Below are positions 10,494-19,827 of a stretch of DNA of 64,000 bases, piece by piece. The position numbers and the translations under genes are program-made. Below the pieces are notes generated by a model. That model saw only the letters and a list, made by a program, of their open reading frames with translations, made no database searches and was not told the origin of the DNA. Within the stretch, counting starts at the first letter, position 1, and every line of letters starts with the position of its first letter. This DNA is from Paralithodes platypus (Eukaryota > Arthropoda > Malacostraca > Decapoda > Lithodidae): the NCBI GenBank assembly GCA_032716605.1, contig CM064580.1, positions 36,431,392 through 36,495,391 on the forward strand, in the 5' to 3' direction.

Positions 10494-11640
10494 GTTCAAT
10501 GTTATTTTAATACCACAAATTTTGTTAATATATTTGAAGATAAATATTGAATCTATTATCTAGCCTATATGCTCTAAAGATCATAAGAAAATTTGTTTTA
10601 ACCCTCAGCAAAACCTAATAAAAAAGTATGGTACTAAAATGTCTTTTTCATAACAAGCTTGTCAATACGGTACTTCCAGTTATCAATAGCTCTAAAGATC
10701 ATATGAAAATGTGTTAAACCCTCGGAAAAACCTAATATAAAAGTATGGTACTAAAATTTAATTTTCGTAACAAGGTTGTCAATACGGTACTTTCCCGTTA
10801 TCAATGTACCGTACTGTACAATCAAAGCTGAAAATTGCAGAGTAAACACCGTAGACTTCATCCACTTTTCTTTCACCTTCGTAGCCTATAGGCCTAGGCC
10901 TAATCGACAGCCAATTTTGTTTTTTGTATTTAGGATACTAAGGGATTAGTTACATTAGTACTCAACCAGCGGGGGTGTGGGGGCAGCAGCCCCCACCCAT
11001 AATACTAGGTTAGGTTAGGTAAGGTTGTTGTTGTTGTTGTTCCCTAAGCTGCCTGGCCGAACAGCCCCGAGTCCCTGAGAAAGGCCATGGCCACGATCGG
11101 GCTTTCCCACAGAGCTCTCATTGAGTGTAGATTGTGTTGTTGGCATAAGTGGTTGTGTGAAATGCAGTCTTCTATGATGTGTTTAATGGTATGGGGTGCT
11201 GTGTTACATCCCGGGCAGGCGTCGACAACGGAGTCATCCAGTCTCTTCTGATAGCTCAGGAGAGCTGGTTGGTGTCCGCATCTCAGCCTGGCCAGGTGGA
11301 CTCTGTCCTCGCGAGGAAGGGAGGATTCGGAAGGATGGATTTCGGGAGGTCGTGCATGCAGCTGCGTGTTGTCTGTGAAGGTCTGTCCTCAGGTAAGGTT
11401 GTTGTTGTTGTTCCCCAGGCTGTCTGGCCGAACAGCCCCAAGGTATAGGTAAGGTTGTTAGGTTAGGCTAATATCTTTTCAAATCACTATCGGGGGCGTG
11501 TCTCAACATCGATCAATAGGCTAGGCCTAATGGGGTAAATAGGTTTTCCCAAGATTTCTAATTAGGCCTAGGCTAATTACAAACACTAGCCTATAGGCTA
11601 TATTGATGCAAATGAACAATTTCTGGTAGCATTCAAGGAG
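10494..11640 (+). repeat. ~0.6-kb interspersed repeat, copy 1 (interrupted by LINE fragments)
   Basis: Begins TTCAATGTTATTTTAATACC and runs through ATATTTGAAGATAAATATTG, two half-units 'gctctaaagatcat...aaccctcgg.aaaacctaat..aaaagtatggtactaaaa', GCAGAGTAAACACCGTAGAC, the GC hairpin module, telomere-like words, and ATTGATGCAAATGA. Direct copies start at 12009 and 14089. LINE fragments are inserted at 11030-11445. Related inverted ends occur at 6.8, 42.5 and 44.8 kb. Confidence 0.8.
11030..11445 (-). mobile_element. Two minus-strand 3' fragments of the (AAC)n LINE at one target site
   Basis: The first fragment (about 11030-11389) is the C-terminal coding part plus tail, seen as (GTT)n on the plus strand. 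The second (about 11398-11445) keeps only the tail and last ~35 bp. The target word TAGGTAAGGTTGTT occurs at 11016-11029 and 11446-11459, and a third AGGTAAGGTTGTT lies between the fragments near 11392. This pattern suggests two successive insertions into the same site, or one insertion with template switching. Confidence 0.8.
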
Positions 11641-12008
11641 ATTACTACAGGACTCTTCTTCTTCTTCTTCTTACCTCTGACTGGGTATAGGCTATCCTAG
11701 TGTTTACTAGCCTATACCCCTTTGAAAGGACATTAGCCTAACCTAACCTATCCTAGTATTATAGGTGGGGGCTGCCGCCCCCACACCCCCGCTTTGACTT
11801 AGATTTTTGGTGTATTTGTCTGTGAAGTGGGTATTTTTCAATTTGTTGATAGGCCTAACGAAAATCCTCCATGCGGACTAGGCTAGGCCTATAGGCCTAG
11901 ACTATGGAGAAAAATATGGCGAATCTAATGGTGCCTATTTTCCCTAATAGGCCTAGGCCTAAATTGTTTCTCATAACGTCGCACTAGTGTCCTTGAATAT
12001 TATCCAAT
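11460..12008. other. Diverged repeat remnants, no gene
   Basis: Contains a (CTT)n run near 11655-11672 and an inverted copy of the hairpin module with telomere-like words at about 11735-11800 (CCTAACCTAACC...CTAGTATTATAGG...GGGGGCTGCCGCCCCC). No coding signal. Confidence 0.55.
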
Positions 12009-12080
12009 TTCGGTTCAATGTTATTTTAATACCACAAATGTTATTGATATAGGCCTATTTGAAGATAAATATTGAATCTA

Positions 12081-13550
12081 TAGGATTTTGTCGTAGTGTG
12101 ATAGTAGTTGTGAAAGGCAGGAGCGGCCTTGTCTAAAGCCATGTTGCCCCTCGTTGAATGCCTCGTTAGCTTCCTGGAAGATAACGAGGCATTCAACGAG
12201 GGGCAACATGGCTTTAGACAAGGCCGCTCCTGCCTTTCACAACTACTATCACACTACGACAAAATCCTACAGGATATTCAAGACGGAGAAAATTTAGACG
12301 TCATATATCTAGATTTCGCCAAAGCTTTTGACAAGGTGGACCGGCATGGGATCCTTCTACATAAACTCAAATCACTGGGAATAGGGGGAGACCTTGGAAG
12401 ATGGCTCCACAGCTTCATCACCAACAGAAAACAAAGAGTCACGGTTCAAGGAAGCCTATCAGAAGCAGGTGGGGTCATCAGCGGAGTACCACAAGGATCA
12501 GTACTGGGACCTCTCCTATTCCTCATCATGATAGGAGACATCGACAGGGACCTGGAACACTCAACAGCCTCATCGTTTGCAGACGACACCAGACTCATGA
12601 AGAAAATCACCTCACATGATGCTCAGCTACTACAACAAGACTTGGACAAAATCCTGAAGTGGGCAGAAGAAAACAACATGGCCCTAAACGGAGACAAGTT
12701 CGAGCTTCTAAGGTACGGGAACAAGAGAGCACTACAAAACGACACCAACTACAAAAGTGGACAGCAAGAAATTACCGCCAAGGACACAGTGAAGGACTTG
12801 GGAGTAAATATGAGCAGTGACGCCACTTTTTCCCAGCATATTACCAAAGCCACAACAACAGCAAAACAAATAGCAGGCTGGATCCTGAGAACCTTCCACA
12901 CAAGAAATGAGAGGTGTATGTTAACACTGTGGAAGTCACTGGTCCTACCACGACTGGAGTACTGCTCTCAGCTCTGGTCTCCCCAAAAAGTAGGAGAAAT
13001 AACAGAAATTGAAGCCACCCAGAGGACATTCACCAGTAAAATCCATGGGTTTCAACACTTTAACTACTGGGAGAGACTCAAGGAGCTGCAGGCTGCAGCT
13101 GTACTCACTTCAAAGACGTAGGGAGAGATACATCATCATCTACGTCTGGAAGATTTTGGAAAAAAAGGTACCAAATCCAAACATCCAAGAGACTCAACAC
13201 CAAAGGCGAGGGAGGCTGTGCTATGTGAGGACTACGCCGGGATCAACACAAAAAATAAAATCCCTGATCCATCACAGCTTTACATACAATGGAACCAGAC
13301 TGTTCAACTGTATACCAGCCCCTCTCAGGAACATGACCGGGGTGTCTCCAGACACCTTCAAGAAACACTTGGACATGTGGCTGGCCAAAATACCAGACCG
13401 GCCACCAACACCAGGATACCCCAGCACCAACTCCAACCGACTTCTGGAATGGAGAGTGGAAGAAAGGGAGCTGCCTGGTCGCAGTGGAGCCCCAGCTCAA
13501 CTGTGTCACTAACGGATGGAATACAACAAAGTGTAACAAAGTGTAAGTGT
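12081..13550 (+). mobile_element. 5'-truncated LINE with an 88-bp inverted duplication at its 5' end
   Basis: 12081-12168 is the exact reverse complement of 12182-12269, with a 13-nt spacer, and both arms are LINE coding sequence. Comparison with undisrupted repeat copies shows the insertion removed about six target bases and left no obvious target duplication. The 3' end carries a short repeat (two copies of ACAAAGTGTA) rather than poly(A). The inverted arm overlaps the retained sequence, unlike classical twin priming, which inverts without duplicating. This points to fold-back or template switching during insertion. Confidence 0.82.
12182..13512 (+). pseudogene. LINE reverse transcriptase (CR1/jockey-group), truncated, one frameshift
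   Basis: The frame opens in the RT fingers region: HGFRQGRSCLSQLL, VIYLDFAKAFDKVD, GVISGVPQGSVLGPLLF, catalytic SSFADDTRLM (box at 12575-12586), then thumb sequence LPRLEYCSQLWSP. A frameshift at about 13085-13110 moves the C-terminus (RRRERYIIIYVWKILE...) to another frame, which ends near 13512. The upstream endonuclease is absent. The apparent start near 12129 lies in the inverted arm and is not a real start. Not functional. Confidence 0.85.
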
Positions 13551-14088
13551 CTAAAGATCATAAGAAAATTTGTTTTAACCCTCGGCAAAACCTAATAAAA
13601 AAGTATGGTACTAACATTTATTTTTCGTAACAAGGTTGTCAATACGGTACTTCCAGTTATCGACAGCTCTAAAGATCATATGAAAATGTGTTAAACCCTC
13701 GGAAAACCTAGGCTAATATAAAAGTATGCTACTAAAATTTAATTTTCGTAACAAGGTTGTCAATACGGTACTTTCCCGTTATCAATGTACAATCAGAGCT
13801 GAACATTGCAGAGTAAACACCGTAGGCTTCATCGACTTTTATTTCACCTTCGTATAATCGACAGCCATTTTGTTTTTTTTTATTTACTAAGGGATTAGTA
13901 CTCAACCAGCGGGGGTGTGGGGGCGGCAGTCCCCACCCATAATACTAGGTTAGGTTAGGCTAGGCTAATGTCTTTTCAAATCACTATCGGGGAACAACAT
14001 CGATCGATAGGCCTTATGGGGAAAATAGGTTTTCCCGAGATTTCTAATTAATTACAAACTCTATATATTGATGCAAATGAAAAATTTT

Positions 14089-14710
14089 GGGTTCAATGTT
14101 ATTTTAATACCACAAATTTTGTTGATATATTTGAAGATAAATATTGAATCCATATGCTCTAAAGATCATAAGAAAATTTGTTTTAACCCTCGGCAAAACC
14201 TAATAAAAAAGTATGGTACTAAAATGTCTTTTTCGTAACAAGGTTGTCAATACGGTACTTTCAGTCATCGATAGCTGTAAAGATCATATGAAAATGTGTT
14301 AAACCCTCGGAAAGACCTAATATAAAAGTATGGTACTAAAATTTAATTTTCGTAACAAGGTTGTAAATACGGTACTTTCCCGTTATCAATGTACAATCAA
14401 GCTGAAAATTGCAGAGTAAACACCATAGACTTCATCGACTTTTCTTTCACATTCGTATAATCAACAGCCAAATTTTTTTTTTTTTTTTTTATTAGGCCTA
14501 GCCTAAGGGAGCACTCAACCAGCGGGGGTGTGGGGGCGGCAGCCCCCATCCATAATACTAGGTTAGGTTAGGTAAGGTTGTTAGGTTAGGCTAATGTCTT
14601 TTCAAATCACTATTGGGGGGTGTCTCAACATCGATCGATAGGCCTAATGGGGAAAATAGGTTTTCCCGAGATTTCTAATTAATTACAAATACTATATATT
14701 GATGCAAATG
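14089..14710 (+). repeat. ~0.6-kb interspersed repeat, copy 3 (uninterrupted)
   Basis: The most complete copy, about 620 bp, with both half-units, GCAGAGTAAACACCATAGAC, a T18-20 run near 14471-14490, the GC hairpin module at about 14524-14548 followed by ATAATACTAGG, and CATCGATCGATAGGCCTAAT. No coding capacity. It may be a non-autonomous DNA transposon fragment. Confidence 0.75.
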
Positions 14711-14800
14711 ACCTATTTTGTTTATAAAAAACACTCGGAAAATTTGTGGTATTAAAATAACATTTTCCCCAATTTCTTTTATAAAAAACACTCGGAAAAT

Positions 14801-15110
14801 GGTAAAATTCTAGTTTCACGTACACAGCGACAAAAGGGAGGCGCCGTTGTAAAGACATAGCTTCCCGACCAACTATGAAGATCAGGGAAATTGCTGGGTA
14901 AAAGACGTAATATAATGATAATAAACTACATTAACGACATTAGCCTAACCTAACAACCTTACCTAACCTAACCTAGTATTATGTAATAGCTATGGTGCCG
15001 CATATGGGGAGAAAATATATTTTTTTATTACAGTAGGTATAATTCCTTATAATGCATTTCCGCCGCTTTGGACATATATAGGAATTAAGTATGGTATATG
15101 ACAACGGTAA
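14801..15110 (+). repeat. Direct repeat V, copy 1
   Basis: GGTAAAATTCTAGTTTCACG ... GGGAGGCGCCGTTGTAAAG ... AATAGCTATGGTGCCGCATA ... TAAGTATGGTATATGACAA. A near-identical copy starts at 15971 and carries a fold-back insertion; this copy shows the empty site. Confidence 0.8.
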
Positions 15111-15239
15111 ACCTGACTTTTTGGACCGACAGTGATTTCAGTAAGTTTTAGTTTGTATTTTTTCATTTTTCCTTCAGATATAGCCTAGTGTTGTTTTATA
15201 CTGAAGAGGAGCTGAAATGAGTATTTACCCATTATCCAA

Positions 15240-15440
15240 CAATCTAAAAACACGCCCCCCCCACTAGTGGGGAGGGCTATGAAGTTCAGGGAAAATGAGG
15301 GGTTAAAAGCGTAAAAAATACAATAATATAGGCTAACGTTTTGTATCAAAACTTGGCTCGGGTTTTCCCAAATTGCAAACCCATAAAACCCAATTTTTTG
15401 AACACCCGAGCCAACTTTTGACGGAAGCTGGCTCGGATTT
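15240..15440 (+). repeat. Palindromic 'TTGGCTCGGG' repeat, diverged copy
   Basis: Contains AACTTGGCTCGGGTTTTCCC and, ~60 bp later, its near reverse complement AACACCCGAGCCAACTTTTG, preceded by GTGGGGAGGGCTATGAAGT. The same block is found at 30430-30770 and 43845-44160. Confidence 0.75.
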
Positions 15441-15479
15441 CACGGGGTGGAGTGGGTAGCCTAATATCTTATTTTATAA

Positions 15480-15720
15480 AAATAGTCAACTTTGGGAAGA
15501 CATTAGCCTAACCTAACAACCTTACCTAACCTATCCTAGTATTATGGGTGGGGGCTGCCGCCCCCACACCCCCGCTGGTTGGGTTAGGCTAGCCTATTAT
15601 TTTTATTTTTTTATTTTTTATTTTTTTTAATGTGCTAGGCTATTAGCCTAACCTAACAACCTAACCTAGTATATGGGTGGGGGCTGCAGCCCCCACACCC
15701 CCGCTGGTTGGGTACTGGCT
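15480..15720 (-). repeat. Two hairpin modules with telomere-like words
   Basis: Each copy reads, on the minus strand, GGGGGTGTGGGGGCGGCAGC... or ...GGCTGCAGC..., then CCACCCATA(AT)ACTAGG and TTAGG words. Copies lie at about 15500-15585 and 15640-15712, separated by AT-rich sequence. No gene. Confidence 0.65.
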
Positions 15721-15970
15721 GAAAAACATATCGTTTTACAGTAGGCCTATAGGCTACTGTATTTTAGCGTTTTTTTTTCTTTTTTTCTCCCTTATAACAC
15801 ATTTCAGCTCTTAATGACATATATAGCAATGATGTATATGCTCTACCGGACCTATTAGGCTTAAAAAGATCGATGGGCTAACTGTCGGTCCAAAACATCA
15901 GTATAACCTATGACAACTCTAAAGTAGCCATAGAAATTTATGAGTATGCTGTGAAAGCGAAACTAGAATT

Positions 15971-16477
15971 GGTAAAATTCTAGTTTCATGTACACAGCGA
16001 CAAAAGGGAGGCGCCGTTGTAAAGGCATAGCTTCCCGACCAACTATGAAGATCAGGGAAATTGCTGAATTTGCTGGGTAAAAGACGTAATATAGCCTAAT
16101 GATAATAAACTACATTAACGACATTAGCCTAACCTAACAACCTTACCTAACCTAACCTAGTATTATGTAATAGCTATGGTGCCGCATATGGGGAGAAAAT
16201 ATATTTTTTTTTGGTCAATATTTACGAGTCACACCACAGCTGGAATCTCATTTCTAATGGTAGTTTTGGGTTCCTATCATTCTATGTTTCATTACTATAT
16301 ACTTTTTATCCACCGGAAAATATTATTTTTTCTTGTTTTTGTATTTATATTTTTATTTTTTTTATTTTTTTTAGCATTAACCTAACCTAAAAACCTAACC
16401 TAACCTAACCTAAATGTATTTGGGGGCTATTAGGTTAGGTTGGTTAGGTTAGATTTTTTGGTTAGGTAGGCCTAATG

Positions 16478-16514
<37 letters not shown>

Positions 16515-16745
16515 CAAGAAAAAAATATATTTTCCGGTGGATAAAAAGTATATAGCAATGAAGCATAGAATGATAGGAACCCAAAACTACCGTTAAAAAT
16601 TAGATCCCAGCTGTGGTGACTCGTAAATATTGACCATTTTTTTTACAATAGGTATAATTCCTTATAGGCCTAGCCTAATGCATTTCCGCCGCTTTGGATT
16701 ATATAGGAATTAAGTATGGTATATGACAACTCTAAAGTAGCCATA
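15971..16745 (+). repeat. Direct repeat V, copy 2, interrupted by a fold-back element
   Basis: Matches 14801-15110 in two parts, 15971-16211 and 16637-16745; the intervening 16212-16636 is the fold-back insertion. Confidence 0.8.
16212..16636. mobile_element. Fold-back element 1 (425 bp) with telomere-like core
   Basis: Almost a complete palindrome. The left arm begins TGGTCAATATTTACGAGTCA and the right arm ends with its reverse complement. The arms continue to match through GGTAGTTTTGGGTTCCTATC and ATCCACCGGAAAATAT. The core is CCTAA words (16377-16413), a ~20-bp spacer, then TTAGG words and an A33 run. The flanks are T8 on each side (16204-16211, 16637-16644), consistent with an 8-bp target duplication, and the empty site exists in repeat V copy 1. 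No coding capacity. Confidence 0.8.
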
Positions 16746-17778
16746 GAAATTTATGAGTATGCTGTGAAAGCGAAACTAGAATTAAACCCTAGAATTAAAC
16801 ACGGAAAATTCGTGGTAGGCTATTAAAATAAAAAAAATCCGAAATTAGGCCTATGTTGTGTACCATTGGGCAAGGAAGTCTTCAGACATGTAGTCCACCT
16901 CTTCTTCAGAGTCTGCCATTTCCGAAGTTCTTTCTCTTCTTTACAAGCTATGATTTGATATTACCAGTGTCAGCAGGGCTTGTACGGTAACTGAAGTGTC
17001 TCTTAAGAGCTTATTTAACTAAAACTGACGGTATACTAAGGACAAATATGCTCAAAAACACTAGGAGTGCGTAATTTTAGGAAGTTTGTTTACTTTTGCC
17101 CATTTAAATTAAGCTCGTAGACTACACGAAGTAACACGATTTCATCAGTGTATCTATTTTATATCAATTAATTATTTCCTGTGTTAATGTATTTTGTATT
17201 AATCTTTTTGACTATAATATGTGAAAGCTTCAATTATAAATTATGCTTATAATATATATATATATACGCTGGAAGCAGAGTCAGCCAGAGCTCAAGATGG
17301 CGGGAGGGTTGAATTCTTCCTAACAGGAATTCACCGGAGACCTCTGGTGGACGCTTCCGAAGTAGCGCCAGAGCTAGTAGCAACGTCTGTCGACATAAAC
17401 AATATACTCAACACCTAGGCTATGCAAAGTTTATCACGATTTCTTACGATTCTGCATGTTCTTACTATATAGACTATATAGGCCTACTAGATGGCTACAC
17501 TAAGTGATTATATAGTATGGTAGTTGTGGGGTAATGTGTCAGCTATAGAAAGTACGACATATAGGCCTACTTATAATTAAGAATGATTGATGGAGAGGGA
17601 GGGTGAAGAACTGCGGGGATATCGATATCGCCATTTAAAGGTGAATTACACAAAGATGAAACAAAAGTGAGATAAGTTATTCAGTAGAACGTTAAATGCT
17701 TAGTCTATATCGATCTATATCTATCTATATGCTCAGGCCCAATCCCCACTTTTCCTATTATTTTATTTTCCTCTATAT
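16746..17778. other. Non-coding stretch, no gene assigned
   Basis: AT-rich sequence with an (AT)n run near 17251-17266 and GATATCGATATCG near 17619. A short frame around 17221-17418 starts at GTG. It contains one ATG in a good context (CAAGATGGCGGG at about 17294) but has no recognizable domain, so it is not called. Confidence 0.4.
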
Positions 17779-18154
17779 TATTATTATTATTTTTTTTTTT
17801 TTTTTTCTTGGGGGTGGCCGACTCAAGACAGAGCAAGAACAAGAAAACACAAAACACAAGACAACACAACGAACAAACACAGACAAAACACAAAATTCAC
17901 ACACATCTAGGTCACCCAGAATACCCAGAGACCAGGGTCACCAAGGTCGCTCCAGCACTCCCCAGGCCCCCGACCACCCGGAGAAGCTCCAATCTCGGCA
18001 GGCAGACATGCAGCGGAGCCAAAGCCACAAGCCCACCCACCACACTTCCAGGCGCACCCTTCATATTAATCGTCTCCCCGGGCCAGGCGCCTGATGGACT
18101 ATTATCTAGTCTAACTTGCGCCCGACCCCTTCCCCCAAATGACCACGTGTTCAC

Positions 18155-18790
18155 TCAACTATTCACAAGCATTCTCCATTCATTCCTGTTTTTTACCACT
18201 TCCTTTGCCTGATCTATAGTCATTGATCCTCTATCATCCAAAGCTTGTCTTACACAGTCTCTCCATCTCAATGGGGGTCTTCCTGCCCTTCTATCTCCCC
18301 TTGTATTTGACTCATATATTCTCTTTGTAAGCCTTTCATCTCCCATTCGTTCAACATGACCATACCAGCTCAGCACCCTTCTGTCCACTCTGGCTGACAA
18401 ATGTTCCTGCTGCCCCATTCTCCTACGTATCTCTTCATTCCTCAATCCGTCTCTACGGGTAACTCCACACATACTCCTCAAGCAGCTCATCTCCATCACA
18501 TCCAGCTTTCTTCTCTCCTTTTTCTTCAGAGACCATGTCTCAGCCCCATACATCACTGTTGGTTCGTTCGTGGCCACCCCTTCGGGGATCACGGCATCAG
18601 GCAATAGATAGATAGATAGATAGATTCCACTTTTTACTTTCATTCCGAGATTTCTCGTCTTCCACATACTTCCCATTGCTCCGAAAACCTGCATTCCTTC
18701 ACACACTCTCTGGTTTACCTCCATTTCCATACCTCCACTCCTGCTTATCGATCCTCCTAGATATTTTATAGGTTTGAGTCCCGAAGGGAC
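18155..18790 (-). pseudogene. C-terminus of RTE/BovB-like LINE polyprotein
   Basis: Characteristic words of this protein tail are present in order: IKYLGGSIS, GMKVKSGIY, VMYGAETWSLKKKE, LDVMEMSCLRSMCGVTRRD, VLSWYGHVERM, RAGRPPLRW. This region follows the RT domain in RTE-type ORF2 and is often called an endonuclease-reverse transcriptase C-terminus. The RT catalytic core is missing. A ~65-bp insert (about 18562-18627) replaces a few codons between SGIY and TVMYG while keeping the frame open. Confidence 0.75.
18562..18627 (+). mobile_element. 3' fragment of the (TAGA)n-tailed SINE
   Basis: GTGGCCACCCCTTCGGGGAT...CGGCATCAGGCAATAGATAGATAGATA resembles the 3' end of the SINE at 4977-5360 (minus strand: GTATGGCCACCCTCGTAAGG...GCGTCCGGCAATAGATAGATA). 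It lies inside the RTE LINE tail. No clear target duplication is visible. Confidence 0.6.
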
Positions 18791-18840
18791 GAAGGAAAAC
18801 CTAATATTTAGTGGTGGCCCCGGAATCATTGACGATGCAC
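18775..18840 (+). repeat. Motif pair GGTTTGAGTCCC... / TTTAGTGGTGGCCCC...
   Basis: GGTTTGAGTCCCGAAGGGAC is followed by TTTAGTGGTGGCCCCGGAAT and CATTGACGATG. Related words recur at 19786-19827 (minus strand, abutting an LTR end) and at 24148-24207 (second motif in the same orientation, first motif inverted). This may be a leader or primer-site region of an LTR family; unresolved. Confidence 0.5.
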
Positions 18841-19785
18841 CTTACGTAGGTAATGGCCAATCTTTGAACACCAAGCTTGCTGTTCAAACTTCCCGCCCAA
18901 GGAGAACTCAAAATACGATTGCCTTACATCGTGAGCGAAACGCTCTTAACCCGGGAACTGCAGGAAGACTCCTAAGAGTTCCCCCGGCGGACTGCGGGAA
19001 GACTCTTAAGAATCAGAGAAAAAAAAAATCAACTTTAAACATCGAAAAAAAAAATATATTTATTTATTTTTTTGCCCCTGGGCCATGCAAAATATCACTC
19101 CTCTACCTCCCCTCCTTCCCCACTTTCCTCCCCTCCTTCAGTTATTACCTATTTTCCCTGTTATTCCCTTATTCTGAGGTATATTTTCGTGCTAACATTA
19201 GCGAGTTGCAAGCAGGGCATTGTCAACACTGTTAGCAAGCGAGTGCAAGAGAGAGAGAGAGAGTATCGATCGACTGTGTCTCAGTGGCCTTGGGGGAAAT
19301 TGGCGGGAAAGCAGGTTGCCTCACCCATACATTATATAACTCACGGCCTGTATCTCCGATTTTGACCATCCAAACGCTGTTTTCACTCGTTTTATTGTTG
19401 TTTCAGGTTAATACCTTTATAATCAACCAATAATAGGCACGTATGGATAAGTATTAATGCTATATATGGTAAAATTAATATTTTAGTGATGGAAACAGCT
19501 CAAATACGTCAACACAGGCAGAGGTGTCTAATTACCCCCATGCGCACTTCTTAGGTTAATAACCACTCACGGACTCGTCCTTATGATGTGGGTCCACTAC
19601 TAGAAGAAACTAGTAAAATAAATATAGAAAAATAAAATTTTAAACTGGACCTAGCTTGCGCTTCCCAGATGTCTGCTGTTGGGTACCGCTCACCATCTTG
19701 TTTACCCCGAGCGCTCTTCCTTAATCTGACATATCGAGACTCTCAAAATGTATAGCAGATGAATGGGAAGGGGATGGCAGGGAGG
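18841..19785. other. Non-coding stretch
   Basis: No gene recognised. Contains A-rich runs near 19019-19065, pyrimidine-rich sequence at 19085-19160 and a (GA)n run near 19246-19264. Confidence 0.4.
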
Positions 19786-19827
19786 GCAAACATCGTCAAT
19801 GATTCCAGGGCCACCACTAAATATTAG

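Larger units (their letters stand above)
12009..14085 (+). repeat. ~0.6-kb interspersed repeat, copy 2 (split by a LINE)
   Basis: Same family as 10494 and 14089. The left part (12009-12080) and right part (about 13551-14085) join at the same point that is continuous in the other two copies (TATTGAATC...ATGCTCTAAAGATCAT). This gives a natural empty-site comparison for the LINE at 12081-13550. Copies 2 and 3 are adjacent in direct orientation. Confidence 0.8.
17779..18790 (-). mobile_element. RTE-like LINE 3' fragment with poly(A)/(AAT)n tail
   Basis: On the minus strand: coding C-terminus (18790-18155), ~340-bp 3' UTR (18154-17815), then an A16-18 run followed by (AAT)n (17806-17779). The 5' end is truncated near 18775-18790. 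A short SINE-like segment interrupts the coding part. Downstream of the stop I see no further coding potential. Confidence 0.75.

Noticed and set aside
12129..12180. Upstream start of the RT at 12129
   Set aside because: It lies in the inverted arm and is not an ATG; the RT sequence proper starts at 12182.
17221..17418. Short frame with CAAGATGGCGGG context as a possible host first exon
   Set aside because: Starts at GTG, only 65 codons, no domain, no splice-linked continuation that I can support.
18774..19235. 153-aa plus-strand frame
   Set aside because: Low-complexity, crosses repeat boundaries and has no recognizable domain.
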